From NCBI GenBank assembly GCA_017165825.1, contig CM029366.1, positions 34,691,071-34,755,070 on the forward strand: a stretch of DNA of 64,000 nt. Reading direction: 5' to 3'. The first letter of the stretch is position 1. Each line of letters starts with the position of its first letter. Below are positions 33,164 through 44,866 of the stretch, in pieces. A program made the position numbers and the translations under genes. Source of the DNA: Hepsetus odoe (taxonomy: Eukaryota; Chordata; Actinopteri; Characiformes; Hepsetidae). The notes beneath the pieces were generated by a model, which was given only the letters and a program-made list of their open reading frames with translations, had not been told where the DNA came from and did not search any database.

Positions 33164-35493
33164 ATGAACACAGGGATACTGTTACTCACCATGCCAAAGA
33201 CAAAGGAACTCAGTCTGGAGCTCAGCGAGAAGATAGTAGAGGCTCAGGATAAGGGGGAAGGCTACACTGCAATTTCCAAGCGATTCTCAGTGTCTAGAAC
33301 TGCTGTACACTGCACAATTGCCGAGTACAAGGAGACAAATTCTGTAAGAAACAAACCTGGCCGTGGCCATGAGCGCAAGATTTCAAGAACTCTGGAGAGG
33401 AAAATAGTCAGAAATGTCAGCAAGGAGCCCCGGACATCTGCCAAGATGATTGTTGCTGACCTGGCCTCTTCTGGAGTTGATGTTTCAAGGAACACAGTTG
33501 TGAGGGCTTTTCATCGTGGTGGGCTTCAGGGCCATCATCCCAGATGAACTCCTTTACTCAAAGAGCGGCACATCACCGACTGAGGTTTGCCCGTGAACAT
33601 TTGAAAGGTAAAGATGAGTTTTGGAGGTCTGTGCTTTGGTCTGATGAGACTAAACTGGAACTGTTTGGGCACATGGATGTTGCTTATGTTTGGCCTTCAA
33701 CCCTAGGAACGCAGTTCCCACAGTTAAACATGGTGGTGGGAGCATCATGCTATGGGGCTTTTTTGCAGCCTCAGGCATGGGGAGCCTTGTTCGGGTGATG
33801 GCATCATGAAAAAAGAAAATGATGTTGACATTTTGAGGGAGAATATGTAGAAATCTGCTCGTAGTCTGGGCTTAGGTCATCGCTGGGTCTTCCAACAAGA
33901 CAATGACCCAAAGCATACATCGGAATTAGTCCAACAGTTCCTCATGAATACCAAATCCAACGGAGTGGCCCGCACAGAGCCCAGACCTCAATCAAGTCAA
34001 GTCAAGTCAAGTAGGATTTTATTGTCATTTCAACCATATACACAGTACACAGTGAAACAAAATAACGTTCCTCCAGGACCCTGGCAAGACAGGACATAAG
34101 ACACAGGACAAGACAGACAGATAAGTGCGACAACAAAAGACAGGACAATAGACAGAGCATGCAGTACATTCATCCGACGCTGCTTTGTTCTTGCAGTATT
34201 GCAGAACAAAGCAGCCCATGTTACTGGCAGTATGATGGAGCAGCAGTGTTTTTGTTAAAGTGCAGGTGCAAAAAATAAATACTAGTAATAAGTAGTAAAG
34301 TATTGCAGTGTTAAAGTGATTATCAGTTCAAGAGTCTGATGGCCAGGGGAAAGAAACTGTTTCCCATCCTGGAAGTTGAGGTCCGTATGCTGTGGAACCT
34401 TTTCCCGGATGGCAGGAGGGAGAAGAGAGTGTGGGATGGGTGAGAAGGATCATCCACAATGCTGGTTGCTTTGCGGATGCAGCAAGTGGTGAAGATGTCC
34501 TGTACAGAGGGCAGAGAGACACTGATGATCTTCTCAGCTGTTCTCACTACCCGTTGTAGGGACTTGCGGTCTGAGACATTGCAGTTCCCGTACCAGGCAG
34601 TAATGCAGCCGCTCAGGATGCTCTCGATGGTTCCCCTGTAGAAGATGGTGTGGATGGGTGGTGGAAGATGGGCTTTTCTTAGTCTGCGCAGGAAGTGGAG
34701 ACGCTGCTGGGCTTTCTTCGTGATGGAGTTGGTGTTGAGGGACCACATGAGGTTGTCTGTTAAGTGAACACCAAGAAACTTGGTGCTCTGGACCATCTCC
34801 ACAGGTGAGGTGTTGATATTCAGTGGAGCGTGGTCTCGACGTGGTCTCCTGAAGTCAACAACTCTTTAGTCTTGTCGACGTTCAGAGACAGGTTGTTGGT
34901 TCTGCACCAGTCCGTCAGCTCTTGTATCTCCTCTCTGTAAGCCGCCTCGTCACCACCGCTGATCAGACCCACCACGGTTGTATCATCAGCGCATTTGATG
35001 ATGTGGTTCGAGCTGTGCTTGGCTGCACAGTCGTGGGTCATCAATCTGAACAGCAGTGGCCACCTCCGCAGTCATTCATGGCTTCTGGTTTGGTCGTGTG
35101 ATGATGAACTTGGAGACAGTAACATCCTCAATGCACTTGCTGATGTAGCCAGTCACTGAAGCTGTGTAACCAGTCAGTCAATCCTATTGAGAATCTGTGG
35201 CGGCTGCTCAAAGTGAATGTCCATGCCCGGATACCATGCAATTTGGACCAGCAAGAACAATTTGCAATGGAAGAATGGGCCAAAATCCCTCAGGAGACCT
35301 GTGCCAACCTAGTAAAGAACTACTCTAAGAGATTGTTGTCAGTTGTGGCTCAGAAAGGGTTCACTATTGACTATTTTATAGTGTATTTGTTTATAAAATA
35401 ACAAACACATGTTGTTAATGGTCATTTTCATGGAGAAATCAAGAGTGTTGTCTAATTTCATAAGGGGGGGCTAATAATTTTGGCCTCAACTGT
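33164..35493 (+). mobile_element. Tc1/mariner-type transposon remnant, interrupted by a LINE
   Basis: Transposase text starts MPKTKELSLELSEKIVEAQ at 33191, with a helix-turn-helix region (YTAISKRFSVSRTAV) and GRKI-like GHERKISRTLERKIV. It continues to the DDE-domain text VLWSDETKLELFGH at about 33628-33669. After the LINE insertion (33994-35177) it resumes as SIQSILRICGG..., the remains of PNPIENLW, with VNVHARIPCNLDQQEQ. The 3' inverted-repeat end is TTTTGGCCTCAACTGTA at about 35478-35493. The 5' inverted repeat is missing because family-C repeat abuts the ATG. Frameshifts and stops make it dead. Confidence 0.88.
33994..35177 (-). mobile_element. L2/Rex-like LINE, internally deleted, inserted in the Tc1 element
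   Basis: It is flanked by TCAATC at 33988-33993 and 35178-35183. On + it begins with the (AAGTC)n terminus and GTAGGATTTTATTGTCATTT. The minus strand then encodes the ORF2 C-terminus: KCADDTTVVGLISGGDEAAY (RT catalytic ADD box), STKFLGVHLTDNLMW, KKAQQRLHFLRRLRKAHLPP, GCITAWYGNCNVSDRKSLQR and MGNSFFPLAIRLLN. Upstream, a piece of the endonuclease-RT linker (35060-35165) joins directly to the ADD region, so most of the RT palm is deleted. It is nonfunctional. Confidence 0.85.
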
Positions 35494-36569
35494 AAGTGCC
35501 CTGTGATGGATGCTATTGTACAGCTAACAGGATGAGGAGGTGATGAACATAAATTAGAGCTGTTGTGGATCTGATATGTGATGAGATGGTGATCTGGGAT
35601 CAGTGTTGAGGTTGAATAATGGCTGTGTTCTCCACCTGAACACCTGGTGTAAAGATTAAGTCTAAAGTATGGTTCTGGTAATTAGTGGAACATTACATTC
35701 TGGATAAAACCCACGTATTGATCAGCATTGAGCAGTAAAGACTGATTTTAGTGAGTCTTGGTCTTTCTCTATTACATTCTCAATTATAACTTTATTTTTA
35801 TAAACTGCCAGGCTTGCTAGATGTTCACTGAACTCCTTTAGGAGCTGTGAGGAGGTCCTGGTGGTCTGTAGATGGTAATCAGTGAAATGTCTTTTTTGTG
35901 TTTGGGTTAGTTACACTGAGAAAAAGGGTTTCAAAAGAAGCATTGGTGCTTAAATGTTTGTCAGCCCTCTAAAATGATATATATTTTTGCATTAACCTAA
36001 CCTCAAACAGTGCCAGGAGTAGAAGAGAGGAACATCAAATCATTCCTTCTACCATGAACCGCTCACTTAAGGACCAACCACAGTGTTTCTGTCGGGTTAA
36101 GTTCAGGACTTCTGCTCAGCCATTCCAGGTCATCAGTTATATTCTTCTTTAATTGTTCTTACTTGAACAGCTCAGCACAGAAATGTAATTCATTTGATAT
36201 AATTTCATTACATCTCACTGGATTAATTCAGGATTTATAGTTCTATCAATGGTGAAAAGTCCGGGTCTAAATAGAGGAAAACGGTATCAAATGAGCATCA
36301 AACACTCTTATAAAGACTTACATTTAAGGTTTTTTATTTATTATTATTCAGTGTAGCAGCTCTAAATGTAAGTCTTTTTGTAGAACTTTAGTTTTAAACT
36401 TTACTCTTCCTGAACCCGAACCTGAACACTCCTGTTCTTTCCGGCATACACATCACTGGGTCTTACACAGAGTATCCCATGCTATCGAATCCGTTCATCC
36501 ATGTAAGTCCATCCATCTTCATTTCTACTGTGGCCTAAAGTCTCAGATTATGTTCCCCATTGTTTGAGT
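35494..36569. other. Intergenic DNA
   Basis: AT-rich DNA with no exon and no repeat that I recognise. Confidence 0.35.
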
Positions 36570-36965
36570 ATGAATCTCATCAGCCGCCTTTCTGCATGAA
36601 TAAGCTGCTCTGACACAGGCGCCTGAAATTGCTCTGCACTTCACAGCAATTTAGGTGTCAACTGTCATCATCTGAGATGGCGCTGGGCACGGCCAAGGCC
36701 TTTAATTACCACCATCATCCTCTCTGACGGCAGGACGCACTTGAATCGGGCTCTTTGTGAAATCCTGAAGTCAGATGGTGCAGAAGGGCTCCGCTCTAAT
36801 CGCTCAGGTGGAATCAGGCAGGAACCTGTCGGCGCTTTGGCTTTAATGTACAAGCATCAAACCAAAAGAGCTTTAACATCAAACAATGCTGCATTACATA
36901 AGGCGATCCATCCTTTCCTTCTGAGAATTATTTTTAACCAGAGGTGCTGCCGGGTCCCGTTGGGG
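36570..36965. other. Candidate conserved non-coding element
   Basis: It is non-repetitive and of balanced composition. It contains homeodomain-like TTTAATTA, E-box CAGATGG/CAGGTG and GGCGCT motifs and has no open frame with family signatures. It contrasts with the repeat-rich flanks. This is inference from texture only. Confidence 0.3.
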
Positions 36966-37113
36966 AAGGATTGACAAGGCTGAAGTGAAAGAAGGGTGAT
37001 ATTTTCCTGCCTGATTTCTTGTCTGTGTGCAGAAATGAGTGCCAACAACAATAAGAACCAGGATGACAAAAATACACACAGCAGTTCTCACTCTCCCACT
37101 CTCTCTCCATCTC

Positions 37114-37116
<3 letters not shown>

Positions 37117-37157
<41 letters not shown>
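37117..37157. repeat. (CT)n microsatellite
   Basis: It is a pure CT tract of about 20 units. Confidence 0.95.
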
Positions 37158-37162
<5 letters not shown>

Positions 37163-37492
37163 CAGCCCTTCATCCTCTCAGTGCTGCAACTAACACAGGC
37201 AGCAGCTTCCATTCTTCACTCCTTCATTAAATCCTGGCTTTCTGAGCGACTGTTTCGACTGTAAGTCTGCAGACCTGAGTTACTAACATCCTCAGTATGA
37301 AGTTCAATAAGATTAAAATGAAAGATGGATGGCAGACAGTCAGTATGAGCAGCACAGTTGAATAGCTCAACATTCTTGAGCAGGACAGCCTCCTCTTTCT
37401 TTTTGCTCTCCTTTCTTTCTGGGGCTCTTTTCTGTGGGACAGTTTGTAGTTAATGCCTTTAGGTTGAAAACTCATTAATTGCTAGTGTTTGT

Positions 37493-37497
<5 letters not shown>

Positions 37498-37554
<57 letters not shown>
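37498..37554. repeat. (GT)n microsatellite
   Basis: It is a pure GT tract of about 28 units. A (CA)n tract lies 120 bp downstream on the same strand, its inverted complement. Confidence 0.95.
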
Positions 37555-37555
<1 letters not shown>

Positions 37556-37673
37556 ACGCACAGCTCATTAGCGTAGATGTTGACAGATGCGATGGGGCCA
37601 TTAATGTATTCCACTCACTGTGTCACCATCCAAGGTCAAATATTGGGCACTGTGACTCATCAGAAGGACTGTA

Positions 37674-37688
37674 ACACACACACACACA

Positions 37689-37777
<89 letters not shown>
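37674..37777. repeat. (CA)n microsatellite
   Basis: It is a CA tract of about 52 units with two CT interruptions. Confidence 0.95.
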
Positions 37778-37779
<2 letters not shown>

Positions 37780-38719
37780 CCTCGTTTCAAACGTTCTTGC
37801 AGTGACAGTCTATGTGGTCTTTTTTAGCTCAATGTTTAGCATGAGAATCACTGGTGGATCATGAATATTTATTCTTCATGTTTATTCATTAGAATTCATT
37901 TTAAGCTCAGACTGGATGGGTCATAATGCGTGTCTGTAATGAACTCCCGACCGTAGGACCAGTGTGGTGTAGTTCCTAGTGGGTTGTGTTTTCTATAAAC
38001 ATCTGTGTGCTCTTATAACTGTTATTTATGTGGTATTGTGCTGTTCTGACTGATTCAAACAGAATTAAAAACACAAAGATGAAAGTAAGGTGGAAGAAGA
38101 GACTCATTTTGTGTGAACTGACCACTTGTTCGATTTCATGTATGAATAAACTTAATGTTTTCATCATTTCACCACTAACGATGCTGCTGAACTCAGAGAG
38201 GGATTTCTTTCTGGTCTGAGTCTCTCTGCAGTTTGTTTGCTGTAAAACTGTGCATTTCTCATTTCGAACAGTAAGCGACCCGACCCGACCCGACCCAACC
38301 CGACCCAATGGGGGACGTCAGTGTATCCATGATATCGATGCTGTTTGGACTTGATTTGTGCCTGAGTGTTGGTTTTGGCTGGGTCTACATGTGGAGCACA
38401 GATGTGTCCTTCGAGAAGCACAGTCGCGGTGGGACCTTCGTCCTGTCTGTGAGAAATGTCGCCTCAGGCAAAGTCCTTCAGAACATCCAGGCCACTTTTC
38501 CAGCAGTGTGAAGACACAAAACATGCAAAGGGTATTAACCCAAAATTAGATCTGGCCCCCTGGGAGCTGTTTAATTGAGGCTGAGTGTTTCATTATTCAA
38601 GCGCTGAGATGGATTGTGAGAACATTGGGAGCTTCAAGGCTGTTCAGCTGTAAAGACCTCAGGAGGAACAGTGACTTGTGGAGATCAGCCTCTTCGTTTC
38701 ACCTCCATTTCCTCAGAAC
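37778..38719. other. Intergenic DNA with a CCCGA pentanucleotide run
   Basis: A short tandem run of CCCGA/CGACC units lies at 38276-38307. ORFs across the stretch have no family signature. Confidence 0.4.
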
Positions 38720-41020
38720 CGAGTCATAGAATCTCAGTCTCATCTGAGTTGGACAGGCTATATATTGATGGGTTCAGTGTTTCTGTGCTATACGCTTCTT
38801 CTTCTCTGCCACAGCAGATCATCTCTTTCCACTTCTTCCTCTCCTCTGCATCTTCCTCCTTCAAACTGACGACCTGCATATCCTCTCTCACCACATCCAT
38901 AAACCTCCTCTTTGGTCTTCTTCTATTCCTCTTTCCTGGCAGCTCCATCTTCAACATCCTTCTCCTGATATACTCCTCATCTCTCCTCTGGACATAACCA
39001 AACAAGCCCTCAAGCTGCTCTCACTACAGATCACAATATCATCAGTAAACATCATCATCCATAAATACTCCTGTCTAACCTCATCCATCAACCTGTCCAT
39101 TACTATTGCAAGCAAGAATGGGCTCAGCGCTGATGCTTGATGTAATCCAATCTCTACCTTAAATGCATCCATCACTTCTACTGTACCTCTCCACTGTTAC
39201 ACTGCCCTTAAAGATATCCTGAACTACTCTCAAATATTTCTCTGTAACTCCTGACTTCCTCATACAAAACCACAACTCCTCTCTAGACACTCTGTCATCT
39301 GCTTTCTCCAATTCCACAAAGACACAATGTAACTCCTTCTGACCTTCTCTGTACTTCTCCATCAACACCCTCAGAGCAAACACTGTGTCTGTAGAGCTCT
39401 TTCTCAGCATGAAACCATACTGCTGTTCACTGATCATCACCTCTTTTCTTAACCTGCTTCCACGACTCTTTCCTAACACGTCATGCTGCACATCCTTCCC
39501 AGCTCTGTCTCTTTGTCTAGCCAATTGGTGTTGGTCCTTTGCCCCCTCTTTACTGTCCAGCCCCTCATACAATTCACCAAACACCTTATCTTTAACCTTC
39601 ACCACTGCTTTCTTCACCCTGAGGTTCATCTCCTTGTACACCTGTCTACTTTCTTCAACTCTCTGACTGTTCCACATCTTCTTCGCCTCCCTCTTCTTCT
39701 GTAAACACTCCTGGACTGGGTTCCACCACCATGTTTCCTTATCCTCCTTCTTCCATCCAGATGTCACACCAAGAACATTTCTCTCTGTCTGCCTGATCAC
39801 TCCTGCAGTAGTTTCCCAGCAATCCGGTAGCTCTTCAACACCTCCCAGTGCCCGTGTTAACTCCTGCCTGAATTCCACCTTGCAGTCCTCCTTCTTCAGC
39901 TTCTATCACTTGATCTTTGACTCTGCCTTCTCTTTCCTCCTCTTCTTGACCTCCAAGGTCATCCTACAGACCACCATCCTATGCTGTTTAGCTACACTCT
40001 CCCCGTCACTACTTTACAGTCTCCAATCTCCTTCAGACTGACCCTCCTGCAAAGGATATAATCCACCTGTGAGCATCTTCCTCCACTCTTATACGTCACC
40101 CTGTGCTCCTCCCTCTTCTTAAAATAAGTATTAACTACAGCCATTTCCATCCCTTTCACAAAATCTACAACCATCTGACCTTCAGCATTCCTCTCCTTGA
40201 CACCATGCCTACCCATCACCTCCTCATCACCTCTGTTCCCTTCACCAACATGACCATTAAAATCTGCACCAATCACCACTCTCTCTCCCCTAGGTACACT
40301 CTCTATCACTTTATCTAACTCACTCCACAATTCTTCTTTCTCCTCCATCTCACTACCAACTTGTGGAGCATAAGCACCAACAACATTCATTATCACACCT
40401 TCAACTTCCAGCTTCAAACTCATCACCCTCCCTGACACTCTCTTCACCTCCAAAACACTCTCCACATACTCTTCCTTCAGGATAACTCCTCCCCCATCCC
40501 TCCTTCTATCCACACCATGGTAGAACAGTTTAAACCCTCCTCCAACACACCTGGTCTCACTACCCTTCCATCTAGTCTCTCACTCACAGAAGATCAACCT
40601 TCCTTCTCTCCATCACATCAGCTCATTCTCTACCTTTACCAGTCATTTCATTTTCATTTTCATTTGCGGCATTTAGCAGACGCTCTTATCCAGAGCGACT
40701 TTCATGTCCTAATTACAGGGACAGTCCCCCTGGAGACACTCAGGGTTAAGGGTCTTGCTCAGGGACCCAGTGGTGCTAGTGCCGGAGGCCACAGGCATAG
40801 TATAGTATCCTACAAAAGTATCCTACCACTAGACCACCGCCACCCAGTCATGCTGCCGACATTCAAAATTCCTTTTTCTTCCCCTTTGGAAAACAGTAGC
40901 CCAGTTTCAACCAGTACTCTGTAGGCTAACAGCACTGGTGGTAGTCATTGTTAACATGTGCCTTCGACCAATCCGGTATGGAAACCTGTTTGGTTGTCCA
41001 CGTATTGGTTACGCAAAAGT
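38720..41020 (-). mobile_element. RTE-like LINE, longest copy (endonuclease to C-terminus), with SINE insertion
   Basis: Read on the minus strand: the 5' region (about 41020-40856), then the AP-endonuclease domain at about 40513-39992 with VIGADFNGHVGEGNRGDEEV, HRVTYKSGG and QVDYILCRR. Next comes WWWNPVQECLQKKREAKKM, then RT text SEQQYGFMLRKSSTDTVFAL and VELEKADDRVSREELWF. MFTDDIVICSES follows (the usual FADD box is TDD), and MLKMELPGKRNRRRPKRRF near the end. About 300 bp between GKDVQH and LGKSRGSRLRKEVM are missing, and frameshifts break the ORF. The endonuclease resembles RTE/BovB-type elements, often misannotated as craniofacial development protein 2-like. Confidence 0.82.
40645..40855 (-). 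repeat. SINE family A within the RTE-like LINE
   Basis: Tail (GCGGCATTTAGCAGACGC), body and head (CTACCACTAGACCACC) are present. The B-box segment is disrupted (GCCGGAGGCCACAGGC), with a small internal duplication TATAGTATCCTAC/AGTATCCTACC. Confidence 0.85.
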
Positions 41021-42911
41021 TTTACAGTTAAGTTAAGTTTTAACAAGATTTGAAAACAATAAATCTGTGAGAGCCCATCAAGAGCTGATTGGGCATGGCT
41101 GGAGAGAACTCCCTGTAGGGGGATGCAGATGTGAGTCTTATCTGTAGAGGGCATGAGTGATGATGTTACATGACCTGACTAAATCTTGAACTCATTATGG
41201 GGTGATTGGCTTGTCTGTTTCAGATGAAACTTTATTCCAAGTTTACTATTTTTAGGAAAGCAGCTGCCTAGTGTTTAAGGGCACTATGCTGGGAAGGTTG
41301 TGGGTTTGAATCCTGGACCAGTAGGTTACCATAAGTTTCCCTTGATCAAGTTACCATCCCCATCACTGCTTCCCGGGTGCTGGATATGTGTCCCCTGCTG
41401 AATGGTGTGTGTGGGTTGGTTGTGGTTCACTGTGTGCTGTGTGTTCACAATAACAGTCACTTTCACTTTTGCTTTGTATCTTAAGGAGAACAGGACTCAG
41501 CACTAGTGTGTGAAAGTAAAGGTCCCATCTGCCCATTGGGTGAGTCATGGTTCTGACCTTGAGAATTCAAAAGGCAGCTGGCAACCAAAAAAGTGCTTTT
41601 GAGGCTGTGCTGAAGGATAATGAAGGTGGTAGTAAATATTGACTTTAAAGCTTATTAGAATGAAACTCTATTCGTGTTTACACTGGATTTACTGAACCTA
41701 CAGTCTCACTTCCAACAAGGTGAGAACTGGTTCCTCTCTGACTTTAAGGGATTCTTGTTCTGAGGATTCATATTCTCTACCTCAAATATATGTTTAAATG
41801 TCACATGCAGCGAAGTGTTGATTCTTGTGGAAAATAAAGGGTAGGTTATGTTCTAGTGGGTACTTTTTCTCAAATCCCCAGACACCAGAGATCCCAGGTC
41901 ATGTTCTGCCTCTGTCCCAGTACTGTACCTCCCTTCACTCTTCTGTCAGCTTCACTAGATGGATGAAATCTCAGATCTCATTAGGTTTCCTACAGAAAAC
42001 TGAGATCTTAAAAACCCTTTACCAAAGTACATCAGTAAGAATCTTTTAAACAATCATTCCATGATCTCAGTATGGTCGTTGGATCTGAGTGTGGGTGCTT
42101 TTCTGTTGCCCTGGACTCTGTAACACACTGAATTTAAAGTAATTTAAATGACTCCTTACTACATCTCTTTGCTCCATTTTCTAGACTATACTGAGACTAG
42201 GCTTCCATCTGGACAACATCAGCTCCATACAAGAGGAGACCAGACATGAGGGGCAGCCCTTGAGGGGAATTAGGGAAGCAATGGTTTGATTCTTTCACAA
42301 CCTCTTTCACCTTTCGCCACCTCTGATGTTCACACAGAGGAATCCAGATGGCTCTGTGCGTGTGAACAGCATACAAAGACTTTAGTCTGAAGGCTGTACT
42401 GACCACGGCGATTGCTGGATGGCTGTGAAATTGTTGCAGAGAGGAGAGTGTTTGGTAAACACACATCATCGTAAAGTGATAACCGACTGCACAACACCTG
42501 AATTGGCTCTGAAGGAGGCCCATCTGCTATATGACTCTGCATGTAAACCAGAAATGACCCATAAAATTTAGAACAGATGTTCCTCCACTCTGTAGCAACA
42601 TCTGATTTATATAAACTGTCTCATTCTGTCTGTTCTTCATGAGATCAGCTTGTCCATGATCATGGTTAAAGGTGGAGTGTAAAGGTCCTTCACTCTGCAG
42701 TCTGAAGGCTTTTGGAAGTCTTTGGAGTAAATGTTGCTGCTTGAAAGGTCTAATATTTTAGTGTTTCTTTATTCATCACTGAAGGTCATATACAATACTA
42801 AGCAGTTTGGATGAAAGACAAATCTTCAGTGGCTCGAGAGTTCAGATTGACAGCACAGGATCCAAAAATGGCTCCAGTAAACTGAAGCACTGAATGTATA
42901 ATTTAAGATTT
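41021..42911. other. Intergenic DNA with a SINE-B
   Basis: Apart from the SINE-B at 41268-41481 I see no gene or repeat. Confidence 0.35.
41268..41481 (+). repeat. SINE family B
   Basis: Head GCAGCTGCCTAGTGTTTAAG, B-box GGTTTGAATCC, body CATCCCCATCACTGCTTCCC and tail GGTTCACTGTGTGCTGTGTG ending in CACTTTCACTTT. Confidence 0.75.
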
Positions 42912-44560
42912 ACAGTGAAACATTTAGGACACCCCATTAAATATTCAGTTCCTTATTAAGAAATGTTTACATATTGATGTCAAATCTTGTTTTTATTTTG
43001 CTCTGGAAAAGAAAGTGATTAAAATGCAAGTAAACAACAAAAATTTAACCTTGATTTATTCATTAAACAAAAGATTTCTACAATATGTTTCTAACTGAGG
43101 AGAAAGTTAGGACACCCTCCTCCTAATAGTTAGTGTTCAAGCTTTAGCTGTAATAACTGCAGTTCTTGTAGCATCTACCAGTCTCTGACATCAGTCTGAG
43201 GAACATTTGATCCACTCCACACTGCAGGATTCTTTAAGCTGTGAGATGTTTGAGGGGTTTCTTTATGTTCAGCTCGTTTCAGGTCTTCCCACAGCTCAAT
43301 GGGATTAAGAGATGGGCTTTGACTCGGACACTCCAGGACTCTCCATTTCTTAGTTCTCAGCCAGTCCTTGGTGGATTTACTCGTATGTTTTGGGTCATTG
43401 TCATGTTGCAGGTTCCAGTTCCGCATCAGTTTTACAGATTGTCTCACATGTTCCTCAAGCACCCTCTCATACACGATAGAATTCATGGTGAGCTGGCCAG
43501 GGGCTTATCCCCAAACATTTACATTTACATTTGCGGCATTTAACAAACGCTCTTATCCAGAGCGACTTCCGTGTTTTGGGGGAGCAATTACAGTTTTGGG
43601 GGAGCAATTCAGGGTTAAGGGTCTTGCTCAGGGACCCAGTAATGCCAGAGGTGGGATTTGAACCTGGGACCTGTTGAGCCATAGGCAAGCACCCTACAAC
43701 TAGACCACCACCAACCCATGACAGCTCCCACCTCCATGCTTCACAGTTGGTATGATGTTCTTTTCCCGGAAAGATGATTTTGGTTTTACGCCAGACATGT
43801 CCTGGTGTCTAAATAATTCAGTTTTAGACTCATCTGTCCAAAGAAATTTATTCTTGAAGTCCTGGTCTTTGTCTATGTGCTCTCTGGCAAACCGAGAGAA
43901 CAGTCTGGCCTTGATGTTTCTCTTAGGCTTTCTCCTCTCCATGAAGTTAAAGCTGTGCATCTCTTTCTGACTGTAGAGGCACTTTCACTTCAACAGTGGC
44001 AAGAGCCTGCTGAAGGTCCCATGAAGACATTTTAGGTATTTTGGGGACTTCTTTTAGCATCTTGCGGTCTGTTCTCAGGTGAACTTGCTTGGACAGCCAG
44101 ATCTGGGCATGTTGGCAGTTGTTTTGGAAGTTTTCCACTTGTAGACTATATTCTGGACAGTGGAACGGCTGATCGCAAATTCTTCTGAGTTCTTTTTAAA
44201 TCCCTTCCCAGATTTATAAGCTGCTACAGTCTTCTTTCTGCTCTTTTCATCTCACCATGGTGTTCACTCTCATCTCAACAGTCAGGAGAACCAAACTAAA
44301 TGTCTGAGGTTTAAAAGGGCAAACCTCCTTCAAAATGCTGAGTAACGATGTTTTGATTTTTGGGCTGTCTTTCCCTGCAATAAAGATCAAATGATATGAT
44401 CCTGATAAACCTATTTTCAGTGTATTTCTTGTAGTTTGGTATATTTTTAAGGTTTTAATATTGCCGATGAATCCATTTAGTATAGTCAGATCCTCCTCTG
44501 TCTGTCTGCTTTTTTCATTCATTTTTTGGACAGACATTAATTCTTCAGTTCAATGACAGC
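42912..44560 (-). mobile_element. Tc1/mariner-type transposon remnant, interrupted by a SINE
   Basis: On the minus strand the transposase text includes FAREHIDKDQDFKNKFLWTD (DDE-domain aspartate region), GVKPKSSFREKNIIPTVKHG, NLQHDNDPKHTSKSTKDWL (second catalytic aspartate) and QSPSLNPIELWEDLKR (third catalytic block). The end on the left holds TACAGTGAAACATTTAGGAC at about 42911-42930, as in a Tc1 terminal repeat. No matching repeat is found on the right. A SINE-A occupies 43516-43715. Frameshifts are present. Confidence 0.85.
43516..43715 (-). repeat. SINE family A inside Tc1 remnant
   Basis: The (ATTTAC)n tail with GCGGCATTTAACAAACGC, a body with a small tandem duplication (TTTTGGGGGAGCAATT twice), B-box reverse GGATTTGAACC and a head CTAGACCACCACC. 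Confidence 0.85.
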
Positions 44561-44603
44561 AGAGTTTTTTGTTGTAATGCCAAGCATGAGGCACTGGCCA
44601 GTT

Positions 44604-44866
44604 AGGTTTAGGGGTAGGGTTGGTGTTGGTCTTAGGGTTAGGATTAGGGTTAGGTTTAGGGTTTGGGGTTAGGGTAGGGGAAGAAAATCTACTATTCCTT
44701 GAGGAGAGAAGATTGGAAATGTATAAGAAGAATTAGGGCTAGAAAAGAGGATTAGGGTTAAGGTTAGAGTTGGGAAGTGGGTAGGGATAGGGAGAGAATG
44801 AAGGTTAGGGTTAGGGAAAGGAGTTAGGGTTGGGGATAAGATTTTAGGGTTAGGGAGAACTCACTG
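44604..44866. repeat. Degenerate telomere-like (TTAGGG) repeats
   Basis: Many TTAGGG and variant units (TTTAGGG, TTGGGG, TAGGGG) occur in two clusters, about 44604-44684 and 44745-44866. They are split by a short unrelated stretch and all read G-rich on +. Confidence 0.85.

Noticed and set aside
39992..40513. 173-codon frame resembling craniofacial development protein 2
   Set aside because: That name is a common misannotation of the RTE-type endonuclease. It lies in a LINE remnant.
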